Assembly (NCBI RefSeq): GCF_001591585.1
Contig: NZ_BCVE01000032.1
Location: 1-36,575, forward strand
Origin: Niallia circulans NBRC 13626
Lineage (GTDB): Bacteria > Bacillota > Bacilli > Bacillales > Cytobacillaceae
Length of the DNA: 36,575 bases
Direction of reading: 5' to 3'
The notes beneath the pieces were generated by a model that saw nothing but the letters and a program-made list of their open reading frames with translations, was not told the DNA's origin and searched no databases. Every line of letters starts with the position of its first letter. The first letter of the stretch is position 1. Below, in pieces: positions 8,156-17,234 of the stretch. The position numbers and the translations under genes are program-made.

Positions 8156-8497
8156 TTATCCTCGACCAATAGTATCATTTAATTTTTTACGATACTTATC
8201 ATTCCAAGTTTGTTCACCCTTCACTAGCTCATCGCAAAAAGCTGCCACATCCTCACCCGTAAGGTCAGTAACTTTCTTTCCTTCAGCTGCTCCTGCCTCG
8301 AAGAGATCGAGAATACCGTTAAAAATGCGACTGCTGCCCTCCCAGTCAGTGGGACCACCACCAGCATTCCAGATATATTTTTGGATCGCTTTATAAGCGC
8401 TGTTATATTCACCTGGAAGTGCTTTTGCACGTGTCTCCATCGCCTTCCATTCCCGTTTTTCTTCCAGACTGCCAATTATTTTTTCAAATATACTCAT
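8156..8497 (-). CDS. DUF1048 family protein
   Basis: A 113-residue soluble, mostly helical protein of the DUF1048 type, with the characteristic middle ([22 protein letters not shown]) and C-terminal [23 protein letters not shown] region. The start at 8497 is supported by AAAGGAGATG 7-8 nt upstream. A longer in-frame extension to 8602 lies wholly inside the PadR gene and is an artefact. It begins 1 nt after the PadR stop. DUF1048 genes are commonly paired with PadR regulators and ABC-2 exporters in Firmicutes, as here, but their biochemical role is not established. Confidence 0.87.
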   Translation of the reverse strand: MSIFEKIIGSLEEKREWKAMETRAKALPGEYNSAYKAIQKYIWNAGGGPTDWEGSSRIFNGILDLFEAGAAEGKKVTDLTGEDVAAFCDELVKGEQTWNDKYRKKLNDTIGRG

Positions 8498-8498
8498 A

Positions 8499-8837
8499 TT
8501 ACAACATCTCCTTTGTTTTTTTTGTTTTAAGTTCATTAATTTTGCTTGATACAAACTCCCATTTTTCCCAAAACATTTTAAGCTGCTCTTGCCCATCTGC
8601 ATTCAGCCTGTAAAATTTTCTTGGCGGCCCCATAGTGGACGGCTTCTTCTCGATATCAACTAAATTGTTTTTCTCCAGCCGCATGGTAATCGTATAAACA
8701 GTCCCTTCTACTACATCCGTGAAACCAAGCTCTCGCAGCTGCTGCGTGATTTCATATCCGTAAGTTTCCCCACGGCTTATAATCTCAAGCACGCACCCCT
8801 CAAGCACTCCTTTCAACATCTCTGTAATATTTTCCAC
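8499..8837 (-). CDS. PadR family transcriptional regulator
   Basis: A 112-residue winged-helix protein. The PadR core is clear: [30 protein letters not shown], the recognition-helix and wing region [22 protein letters not shown], then [20 protein letters not shown]-terminal helix ([15 protein letters not shown]) is the expected dimerisation helix of short (class s2) PadR proteins. It probably represses its own operon and the adjacent exporter, and is released by the exported compound. GAGG lies 5 nt before the ATG. The upstream region 8838-9049 is AT-rich with TTGATA-like and TATTAT-like boxes, and no other gene was seen there. Confidence 0.92.
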   Translation of the reverse strand: MENITEMLKGVLEGCVLEIISRGETYGYEITQQLRELGFTDVVEGTVYTITMRLEKNNLVDIEKKPSTMGPPRKFYRLNADGQEQLKMFWEKWEFVSSKINELKTKKTKEML

Positions 8838-9049
8838 ATTTCCACCTCACTTACAGTTATTTTATATTTCAATACTATGCATCATCAGTACATTGTGTTA
8901 CAGATATCAAGTATTACTTATTACTGGTATATAATAATACATATTAGATTTGTTTGTCAAGACGCAAAGAGATTTCTTTATGATGGTATGTCATATGAAA
9001 AGAAAAGGCTAAGATTATTTTGAAAATCTCAGCTCTGAAGGATAAAAAT

Positions 9050-9390
9050 TCAATATAATAGTTTCTTTAATTCTTTATCATCTGTAATCAAGTTTCTATA
9101 CTCTTTCCCATTTATACTTAAACAGCTTGCTTCAATAAAGAAGTTGTCTTTATTATTGACTTGGAAATAGAAATTTGTTGTAGATGAAAGTGTTTCCATT
9201 TCTTTTAATGCACTATTTAGGCTTTCAATCATAATTTTTTCCAAATCCTTGAGGAAAATAGCTTAATTCTGTTAATAATAAATGAGACTCATCAAAATTA
9301 GTTATTCAGTCTATACGTATCATGATTCTGGTTCTTGATAAATATAATAAGACTTGACTTGTTTAAACGTCATATTAATTTTAATTAACC
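9050..9390 (-). pseudogene. Decayed paralogue of the 155-residue gene at 16686
   Basis: The 64-codon frame at 9050-9244 (KIMIESLNSALKEMETLSSTTNFYFQVNNKD...) is strongly similar to the C-terminal half of the protein encoded at 16686-17141. Upstream nucleotides continue the similarity in other frames. NFDESHLLLTELSYFPQGFG is readable just before a run of six A's, where one extra base breaks the frame. Further back the YQEP segment is followed by several stops. It is therefore a frameshifted, 5'-truncated copy, on the same strand as the intact one and 7.6 kb away. No function was recognised for the family. Confidence 0.75.
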
Positions 9391-9413
9391 AATACAAAGT
9401 ATGATCTTATTCG

Positions 9414-11339
9414 TCAATTTAGTAACTCTATTAACTCATCCGCCTCTTTACTTTTAATGATTTTTTGCACAATTGCCTTATTTTCGATAATAGAAATTAG
9501 CTTTTTAAACATGCCATCCAATTCACTATGTGTTCCTTCTTTAATATTTAATAGGCAGACAAACTGAACCATTTGCTGCTCATTCCATTGGACTGGATTT
9601 TTCAATGTGCACACTGTCCAAAAAGTTTCTTGCGTTACGGGAACCAAGGGATGGGGAACAGCCACGAGATTCCCATAGCTAGTCGGGGCTATTGCCTCTC
9701 TTTCTAAAACAAGATTCATATAGTCTGCTGGTACAAGATTTAATTGGTATAACTCCTTACTTAGAAATTCTATGATGCTTTCTTTATCTGGCAGGTCTAA
9801 TTGAAGATAAATTCTAGATGCATCCAAGTAATTCCCCACTTTATAAGAAGCAGCTTTTAAATGGTCCTGAATGGATCGTATATCCTTGTCCTCTAAGAAA
9901 GTATTCACCACTTGAACTGGCATACCAAAATCTTCCCTTATCGGAATGGTGCTAATAATTAACTCAATATCCGTCAGGTCATATGAGGATAAATTGTAAT
10001 AATTAATGGTATCTATTATTTCCAGTTCTTGTTCAAATCTATTTTGCAAGCGATAATACAGTAACTTAGCACTCCCCACACCTGATGCACAAACAATGAT
10101 TGCTTTTTTTCTTTTCTTCTTCTCCAATTCTAATCGTTCGAGCGCAACACCTATATGAAGAGAGATATAAGCAATTTCATCTTCTACCACTTCCATCCCT
10201 AAGTACTCCTCTATACATTTGCTGGCTATGATAGCTCCTTCAAAGGCAGCAGGGTATTTCCTCTTTATATCATTTAGTAAAGGATTCCGTATACTCATTT
10301 TATTACGTAATCGATTCATGGCAGGGCGGATATGCAAGGTTAAAGCTTGGATAAACTCACGATCTTGGCGAAAGTCCCAATTCAATTCAGTGCGCAGTCT
10401 TTCTATCATCTCATTTATGATCGTCCCCGCCTCATCAAACTTACTAAATTCGACTAGCTCTCTTTTATGCAAGAGCTTCGTTCCAAGTAAATGAACAATA
10501 ATATAATTTATTTCTGTATTAGGAAACGTTAGACCAGTAAACTCTTCTACTTTACTAATAATCTCATCCGCTACTATCTTTTCAAATGGATACTCTTCCA
10601 CTAGAACATCTGTTAACTCTTCTATTACAAAGCCTTCCTGAATTCTTCTGCATGCAATCGCTATATGTGTAGCTAGGTTTTCCAAAGAGATATCAGATAT
10701 ATCAATCTTATATTTAATCACCTTTTGTATGATAACCTCTTTAATCTTTTTTAAAAGACTCTGATCAATAAGCTGCAGAGAGTCTTCTTTAACAAATGTC
10801 TCTTGATTACGACTTAATAAGAAATTGGATAAACATAACCTTTTCATATATTCATCACCATGCACTTTAGAGCCATAATGTGGCCGGTTTATTAATTTCA
10901 AGTTATATTTATCTAGAATCTCCTTCACTATTTTTAAATCATTATTCAAGGTAGACATCGATATAAACAGCTCATCTGTAAAGTTTTCTAGTTTAATAAA
11001 ATCCTTTTCTAGAAATAAACGCTTTAAAATATAAAGAACTCTCGTATTTTTATCGGCAAAATCATCCACTAGCTGTTTTTTATCATTAAAATGTTCCTGA
11101 ATAGTATTGGAAAATAAGGCAGGATTAACGATATTCAGTACATAGCCTTTTCCTCTAATGGAATCTATTATGGTCCCGCATGACTCTGTCGTGTCCTGCA
11201 TCAATTTTATTTCTTTTCGAATAGTCCGATCACTGACACCCAATTCTTTAGCCATCCAGTCTGATGTTACAGGCTCCTTTGATTCTGATAAAAGAAATAA
11301 GATATCTTTCTGCCGGCTTGATAGTAAAGCCAATTTCAA
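9414..11339 (-). CDS. PRD-containing PTS-controlled transcriptional activator (LicR/ManR type)
   Basis: A 641-residue modular regulator. In order it has an N-terminal winged helix (LSSRQKDILFLLSES... WMAKELGVSDRTIRKEI), a second Mga-like HTH region (about 80-160), two PRD domains with conserved histidines (LATHIAIACRR, LTLHIRPAMNR, ISLHIGVALER), a GatB-like EIIB domain with the cysteine in IIVCASGVGSAK, and a C-terminal EIIA domain with the histidine in VAVPHPLVPV. Such proteins activate sugar PTS operons when dephosphorylated by their EIIB and phosphorylated by HPr. The start is TTG, with AGGGAG just upstream. It lies downstream of the beta-glucoside operon it presumably controls and is separated from it by a terminator. 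Confidence 0.9.
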   Translation of the reverse strand: MKLALLSSRQKDILFLLSESKEPVTSDWMAKELGVSDRTIRKEIKLMQDTTESCGTIIDSIRGKGYVLNIVNPALFSNTIQEHFNDKKQLVDDFADKNTRVLYILKRLFLEKDFIKLENFTDELFISMSTLNNDLKIVKEILDKYNLKLINRPHYGSKVHGDEYMKRLCLSNFLLSRNQETFVKEDSLQLIDQSLLKKIKEVIIQKVIKYKIDISDISLENLATHIAIACRRIQEGFVIEELTDVLVEEYPFEKIVADEIISKVEEFTGLTFPNTEINYIIVHLLGTKLLHKRELVEFSKFDEAGTIINEMIERLRTELNWDFRQDREFIQALTLHIRPAMNRLRNKMSIRNPLLNDIKRKYPAAFEGAIIASKCIEEYLGMEVVEDEIAYISLHIGVALERLELEKKKRKKAIIVCASGVGSAKLLYYRLQNRFEQELEIIDTINYYNLSSYDLTDIELIISTIPIREDFGMPVQVVNTFLEDKDIRSIQDHLKAASYKVGNYLDASRIYLQLDLPDKESIIEFLSKELYQLNLVPADYMNLVLEREAIAPTSYGNLVAVPHPLVPVTQETFWTVCTLKNPVQWNEQQMVQFVCLLNIKEGTHSELDGMFKKLISIIENKAIVQKIIKSKEADELIELLN

Positions 11340-11416
11340 TCAGCTCCCTTCATTGTCCATTCATTGGACCATTTTTACTCAACTTACTAAATTATACATT
11401 TTAGCTCAGTACATAG

Positions 11417-11447
11417 GAAAAAATGGAGTTTAAAGCAAACTCCATTT
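11417..11447 (-). terminator. Rho-independent terminator of the beta-glucoside operon
   Basis: An 11-bp perfect stem (AAATGGAGTTT / AAACTCCATTT) with loop GCTTT is followed on the minus strand by a T run (CATTTTTTCC). It separates the glucosidase gene from its regulator. Confidence 0.85.
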
Positions 11448-11536
11448 AGACTATGATAACAAGCAAATCATGGCCAATCAGCTTGATCGAAAGGTACAGC
11501 ACCCAACTACAGAAGCAAGCATGCCTTCGAAAAAGA

Positions 11537-12997
<1,461 letters not shown>

Positions 12998-13007
12998 TTA
13001 AGTTATT

Positions 13008-13054
13008 AATAAAAAAAGAAAGCGGTCTATCGTTTCTTGGAGAACCGCCTTCTT
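13008..13054 (-). terminator. Intercistronic terminator/processing hairpin between EIIC and glucosidase
   Basis: The stem AAGAAGGCGGT / ACCGCTTTCTT (one mismatch, minus strand) is followed by TTTTTTTATT. It lies within the operon, so it probably gives partial termination or stabilises the upstream message. Confidence 0.65.
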
Positions 13055-13128
13055 CCTGTTAAAATAAATAGAGCTACAATGAAAATACTTTCGTGTAAGT
13101 ATTCGTTTCTCCAAATTTAATTATTAGA

Positions 13129-14484
13129 CTATAATACTGATTCTCCACCTTTTTCTTGTATTACTAACTTGTTATCATACATTTTAATAAACGGGAACCA
13201 AACCAGAAATGCTACAGCACCGCAAATTATTGCTACAATAACAGCCATGTAGTCTCCCGCTGTACCAATAAATGCTCCTATACCAATTGGCGAAGGCCAA
13301 GGTACTTGTGCAATAATCGCATCAACAAATTTTAACTTAATCGCCCAATACCCAATCGAAGCCGAAGCCATTGGTGCTAAGAAGAATGGGATTGCCAAAT
13401 ATGGATTATAAACAATTGGCAGACCGAACAATAATGGTTCATTAATATTGAAAATACCAGGAGCAAGCGATGCTTTCCCTAATATCTTTAGTTGTTGTGA
13501 CTTAGCTAAAAAGGCAACGAAGAACACTAATCCAATAGTTGCTCCAGATCCACCCATAATCACAAATGAGTTTGAGAATTCTCCAGCAAACGGAATATTA
13601 CTTCCCTCTAAGTTTGCCTGCATATTAGAAAGAACAATAGGTGTTAAGAATGCGCCGATAATATTGGCGCCATGAATTCCTACAATCCAAAGGGCATGGA
13701 TTAAGAAATAAATCACCATGATTCCTAACCAGCTGTTTGTTAAATTCACAACGAAGCTAAATGGAACAGCTACTACTTTAAAAATATCTGTACCTAATGC
13801 TACTAGAATACCGTTAATAACTAAGATCACAATAGCCACTAAAAAGGCCGGAATTAGCGCTGTAAAAGATCTAGATACCCCCTCCGGTACTGCTTCAGGC
13901 ATTTTAATTACCCAATTTTGTTTAACACACAATCTATATAACTGCACGGCGATAATCCCGAGAATAATTGCTGCAAAAATACCTGTAGTACCTAACCGAC
14001 TCACACCATCACCAACCATCTCCCAGCCATTTACAATGGTTGTTCCATCATCAATTTGATGAATAAGCGAGATTTTTCCGCCGTCTATTACGAGCATAGG
14101 AATGGTCATAAAGAAGGCAAACATAGATAGTAAAGCACCATTTAACGGGTTTAAATTTAAGTTATCTTCTTCAGCAATAATTTTCGTATACTCATATCCG
14201 ATGACAAGGTTAAAATAGAGTGCTAATATTCCCATTGTTGATTTATTTGCTAACATATACAAGTCACTAATCTTAAAGAAAGTACTATTGAAAAATCCTT
14301 CTAAAAAAGTAAGTGTCTGCGGCAATACATTCAATACTAGGAACATAGAACCAACGATAGTAAAGGGAATGGAAGCCATCCCTGCTGCCATTACTGCCCG
14401 CACAAAGCGGAAGGAGGCAACTTTCCCCATTGGACCCATGAGATATTTTTCAAAAAGAGCAAATACTTTATTTTCTCCTGACAT
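13129..14484 (-). CDS. celB: PTS lactose/cellobiose-type EIIC component
   Basis: The membrane permease of the PTS, 451 residues with about ten hydrophobic segments. Family landmarks are the N-terminal EKYLMGPMGKVASFRFVRAVMAAGMASIPF, the HALWIVGIHGANIIGAF motif (about residues 262-278, with the conserved histidines) and APGIFNINEPLLFGLPIVYNP (about 340-360, with NEP). This is the CelB/LicC family, transporting cellobiose, chitobiose or aryl-beta-glucosides together with the separate EIIA and EIIB proteins encoded upstream. AGAGGAG precedes the ATG. The exact sugar cannot be told from sequence. Confidence 0.93.
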   Translation of the reverse strand: MSGENKVFALFEKYLMGPMGKVASFRFVRAVMAAGMASIPFTIVGSMFLVLNVLPQTLTFLEGFFNSTFFKISDLYMLANKSTMGILALYFNLVIGYEYTKIIAEEDNLNLNPLNGALLSMFAFFMTIPMLVIDGGKISLIHQIDDGTTIVNGWEMVGDGVSRLGTTGIFAAIILGIIAVQLYRLCVKQNWVIKMPEAVPEGVSRSFTALIPAFLVAIVILVINGILVALGTDIFKVVAVPFSFVVNLTNSWLGIMVIYFLIHALWIVGIHGANIIGAFLTPIVLSNMQANLEGSNIPFAGEFSNSFVIMGGSGATIGLVFFVAFLAKSQQLKILGKASLAPGIFNINEPLLFGLPIVYNPYLAIPFFLAPMASASIGYWAIKLKFVDAIIAQVPWPSPIGIGAFIGTAGDYMAVIVAIICGAVAFLVWFPFIKMYDNKLVIQEKGGESVL

Positions 14485-14505
14485 ATAAACTCCTCTTTTC
14501 CATGG

Positions 14506-15009
14506 TTAATTAATAACTTTCTCATATAGTTTAATGCGGCTATAGTGTTTATCTTCATTTAGACAAATCTTGTGCAAACGTTTTAGCATGAAAGCAGCTA
14601 ATAATATACCCGAAATTAAAATAGTTAGAATGAACATTCTTGATTCATCTTGATTAATTAGGAACGGATAAAGCAAAGCAAAAGGAGAAGAAAAACAAGC
14701 AGGCACTATACAAATTACATTTGCAGCGAGCAATGCCGTAAAACTGTATTTTGTAAATTTGGGATGATGGCTAGGACTGCTGTAAATCTTCACTTGCTCC
14801 ACAATACTAGCTACCATAAAGACCAATAATACGAAAGGAATAAAAAACAGCTTTGAATCACTTAGCACCAACGAAATAAACCAATATAAATTGGTAAAAA
14901 AGAATAGGGCAGTTACATAACGAACAAGTAAATACCGATTAAAATACATCGTTTTTATACTTTGTTTCTTTCTTTGCTTTTCTAGCAAGGCTCTTTGTTC
15001 ATCATTCAT
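14506..15009 (-). CDS. Unknown membrane protein inside the PTS operon
   Basis: A 167-residue protein with a charged, Q/K/R-rich N-terminus (DEQRALLEKQRKKQSIKTMYFNR) and four probable membrane helices grouped in two pairs (about 28-50 and 54-68; 89-113 and 124-141). It ends in a charged tail. A very strong ribosome binding site (AAGGGGGG, 6 nt before the ATG) shows it is expressed. It lies between EIIB and EIIC with a 21-nt gap to EIIC. I do not recognise the family. The location suggests an accessory to the transporter. Confidence 0.75.
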   Translation of the reverse strand: MNDEQRALLEKQRKKQSIKTMYFNRYLLVRYVTALFFFTNLYWFISLVLSDSKLFFIPFVLLVFMVASIVEQVKIYSSPSHHPKFTKYSFTALLAANVICIVPACFSSPFALLYPFLINQDESRMFILTILISGILLAAFMLKRLHKICLNEDKHYSRIKLYEKVIN

Positions 15010-15174
15010 ATTAATCCCCCCTTCTCTTGTTCTTCGCTACTTGCTTCTTCTTTTATTATCAAACCACTAATAGATACCGCTTTCATTTTTTGTGGTGAAA
15101 ATTAGATCGAACGGACTCCATCGTAGAAAGGGAAAAACTAAAGTAGCTTCCTTCTCTTTCTATCCATTAGCACC

Positions 15175-15495
15175 TTAGTTCGGAAGTTCTTGTAAAATTA
15201 CGTTTGCTAATTTTTCAATCCCCATCGGAATTGGAACATATGCTTGTGGTGGTATGTTAACAACCGGCTTTCCTACACGATCCCCTGTTTCTTTCAGCTT
15301 ATTGAAATACATCTTTGTTTGCGGGCTTACTAAATATAGATCAAATTCACCCTTCTCAATCATCTTACCGCCTTCATTTGCAGATATAGCATCTAATACA
15401 ATATCCTGACCTTTTGATTTAAAAAACTCCGTTGTCTTTTTGGCCATTAGTGATGATGACATACCAGCTGCACAAATAATTAGGGCTTTTTTCAT
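15175..15495 (-). CDS. celA: PTS lactose/cellobiose-type EIIB component
   Basis: A 106-residue cytoplasmic phosphocarrier. The active-site cysteine is at residue 8 in LIICAAGMSSSLMAKK. It accepts phosphate from the EIIA histidine and passes it to the incoming sugar at EIIC. The start at 15495 is preferred because TTGGAGGA lies 8 nt upstream. The frame extends five codons to a TTG that overlaps this site. Size and motif match the lactose/cellobiose IIB family. It lies 58 nt after the EIIA gene in the same operon. Confidence 0.93.
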   Translation of the reverse strand: MKKALIICAAGMSSSLMAKKTTEFFKSKGQDIVLDAISANEGGKMIEKGEFDLYLVSPQTKMYFNKLKETGDRVGKPVVNIPPQAYVPIPMGIEKLANVILQELPN

Positions 15496-15553
15496 TTTAT
15501 ATTCCTCCAATAATTAATAAGATTTTTTGATTAAAATCAAACAAATTCCCAGC

Positions 15554-15862
15554 TTAGTTAGGTAGTTTCTTATGAAGTTCTATGAATTCCTTTGCCATAT
15601 CGACAACAGTCATAGCATTCATTAAATGATCTTGCGCATGGATAAGCAATAACCGAATTTCAAATTTTTCTCCACGAGCTTCCCCTTGAATCAAATCTGT
15701 TTGAAAGCGATGAGCTACGCGCATTGCTTCATTTGCTTCATCCAGTTTTTGCTCTGCTAAAGAAAAGTCGCCACTTTTAGCATCATTTATTGCTTCCATT
15801 GCTAAACCTCGAGCATTTCCTCCATTTAAAATAATTTGAAAACTAATTTCCTCTAAGTTCAT
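15554..15862 (-). CDS. celC: PTS lactose/cellobiose-type EIIA component
   Basis: A 102-residue, all-helical trimeric phosphocarrier. The phosphorylated histidine is the first one in LLIHAQDHLMNAM, and the aspartate in the same motif is the metal ligand of the trimer. NGGNARGLAMEAINDAKSGDF at the N-terminus is typical of LacF/CelC proteins. It is the first gene of the operon, with AAGGGTGG before the ATG, and the promoter and cre box lie upstream at 16007-16082. Confidence 0.94.
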   Translation of the reverse strand: MNLEEISFQIILNGGNARGLAMEAINDAKSGDFSLAEQKLDEANEAMRVAHRFQTDLIQGEARGEKFEIRLLLIHAQDHLMNAMTVVDMAKEFIELHKKLPN

Positions 15863-16006
15863 GCTAATCCACCCTTACGTAAAAAAATATGTGCACCAAT
15901 TCTCCTATTAGCAGTAAAGATAAAGCTAACAGTACATTCGACTTAAGTCTCTATCGATTGCTAGCTTAAAAGATTAAGAGACTAATCTGGATGACTAAAA
16001 ATGATT

Positions 16007-16020
16007 TGTTAGCGATTTCA
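16007..16020 (-). promoter_or_regulatory. CcpA cre box of the beta-glucoside PTS operon
   Basis: TGAAATCGCTAACA (minus strand) matches all 14 positions of the cre consensus TGWAANCGNTNWCA. It is centred about 30 nt downstream of the predicted start site, a roadblock/repression position, implying glucose repression of the operon. Confidence 0.8.
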
Positions 16021-16048
16021 TCTCTTGCTATCAACTGCTTATCTACAT

Positions 16049-16082
16049 ACTATACCTAATTTAATTTAAAGTTAATTTAAAC
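16049..16082 (-). promoter_or_regulatory. PTS operon promoter with 11-bp direct repeat
   Basis: TATAGT (-10) at 16049-16054 has no good -35. Instead two direct repeats with an 11-bp period (TTAATTTAAAG / TTAATTTAAAC on the plus strand, 16061-16082) cover the -15 to -35 region. They could be the site for the PRD activator. The AT-richness makes this tentative, but the perfect cre box just downstream supports the promoter placement. Confidence 0.45.
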
Positions 16083-16127
16083 TCTTTCCTTTGCGCAACG
16101 GAAACCATTACCATAAAAACGAAAAAT

Positions 16128-16180
16128 GGGTGTCAGGCACTACAAAAAGACAACTGTCTTTTTACGGTGCCTGACACCCA
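16128..16180. repeat. Dispersed palindromic repeat, copy 1
   Basis: The ends GGGTGTCAGGCAC / GTGCCTGACACCC pair, and an inner AAAAAGACA / TGTCTTTTT pairs too, making a near-complete cruciform. It starts 4 nt after the stop codon of the 86-residue gene. A second copy lies at 17181-17231. On the minus strand it is followed by CATTTTTCG, so it can also act as a terminator. Confidence 0.85.
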
Positions 16181-16183
16181 CTT

Positions 16184-16444
16184 CTATTTTTTTCTTTTTT
16201 TAATTCGATGTAAAACCAATGCAATTATAATAGTCAACAAAGCGGCAAAACGGAAATTTCCAGGAGCGAACTTTAGTAGCCAAATACTAAGAATGATAGT
16301 TGCTAAAGTCAAATGCTCTAAATACTTTTCATGTGTAAGCTTATTTTTATTAGCTGTTATAATTATGTACGCAATCGGTGGTACAATAACGCAAATTGCC
16401 CAGAGTAGTTTATCACGAAGATACCACGGTTGAGTTTTATTCAT
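16184..16444 (-). CDS. Small membrane protein of unknown function
   Basis: An 86-residue protein with three hydrophobic segments (about 13-30, 45-58 and 66-79) and a very basic C-terminus (HRIKKRKK), consistent with a cytoplasmic tail. GTGGAGTG precedes the ATG at good spacing. No known family was recognised. It is flanked by the two copies of the palindromic repeat together with the 155-residue gene, and its own stop abuts copy 1. The stretch 16445-16685 holds no other gene. Confidence 0.65.
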   Translation of the reverse strand: MNKTQPWYLRDKLLWAICVIVPPIAYIIITANKNKLTHEKYLEHLTLATIILSIWLLKFAPGNFRFAALLTIIIALVLHRIKKRKK

Positions 16445-16685
16445 CGTTCACTCCACTTTTTTTGGTCCTTTAATTCACAGTTAGTATACAAATATATCCA
16501 TTGAGTTTTATGCTAAGTTTCAATTAAAATACTACAAAATACTCTAACAGCATCTCACTAAGATATGCGTTAAAATCCATTAAATGCTTTAGTCAAAGCA
16601 TCTAGCATTTGTTTCTTCATATATTTTGACAGCAATTCTTCGTATATAAATTTTTAAGAAAAGCAGTCCTAATGGTCCAAGGATT

Positions 16686-17141
16686 TCAATCAACTGGTAT
16701 TTTTAATTCTGAATCATCAATAATCAAATTTTTATACTCTTCTTCATTAATAATTAATGCGTTAGCTTCAATAAAGAAATAGTCCTTATCATTAACTTGA
16801 AAGTAAAAATTTGTAGTTGATGAAAGTGTTTCTATTGCTTTTAATTCACTATGAAGGCTTTCAATCATTATTTTACCAAATCCTTGAGGAAAATAGCTTG
16901 ATTCTGATAATAATAAATGGGACTCTTCATCAAACTCATTTAGTCTAAAAGTATCATAAGCAGGTTCCTGAAATACATAATAAGACAACACTTGTTTAAA
17001 CGTAATATTAATCAAATTGCGATTTCTATCACCCATTAATTTAAGGGTAATAGTTTCTTTCAGGTAATTAATATTCAAGTCAATAATAGCCAGAGACTCT
17101 ATTTCCGAAAAAAAATGTTGTAATTTTCTTTCTGTATTCAT
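16686..17141 (-). CDS. Uncharacterised 151-residue protein (paralogue relic at 9050)
   Basis: A soluble, acidic alpha/beta protein without signal peptide or membrane segment. The start is ambiguous: ATG 17141 with AGGTG 9 nt upstream, or GTG 17153 with AGAGGG (155 residues). Central features are NITFKQVLSYYVF, ESSYFPQGFGKIMIESLHSEL and a C-terminal beta-rich NFYFQVNDKDYFFIEANALIIN. The alternating hydrophobic pattern is reminiscent of small immunity-type or DUF proteins of Bacilli, but I do not recognise the family and no toxin gene is next to it. A decayed copy lies at 9050-9390. Confidence 0.7.
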   Translation of the reverse strand: MNTERKLQHFFSEIESLAIIDLNINYLKETITLKLMGDRNRNLINITFKQVLSYYVFQEPAYDTFRLNEFDEESHLLLSESSYFPQGFGKIMIESLHSELKAIETLSSTTNFYFQVNDKDYFFIEANALIINEEEYKNLIIDDSELKIPVD

Positions 17142-17180
17142 TTTATCTTGCACCTATGTTCCCTCTCTTCTTTATAAAAT

Positions 17181-17231
17181 GGTGTCAGGCACCATCAAAA
17201 GACAATTGTCTTTTTACGGTGCCTGACACCC
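17181..17231. repeat. Dispersed palindromic repeat, copy 2
   Basis: Same sequence family as 16128-16180 (GGTGTCAGGCACC ... GGTGCCTGACACC with an inner AAAAGACAATTGTCTTTT). It lies 3 nt after the stop codon of the GH43 gene and has CATTTTAT on its minus-strand exit, so it may serve as that gene's terminator. Confidence 0.85.
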
Positions 17232-17234
17232 ACT

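Noticed and set aside
8498-8602. N-terminal extension of the DUF1048 frame
   Set aside because: It is wholly inside the PadR coding sequence. The strong ribosome binding site before 8497 defines the real start.
13448-14059. Plus-strand frames opposite the EIIC gene
   Set aside because: Mirror frames of a membrane protein gene, without start signals.
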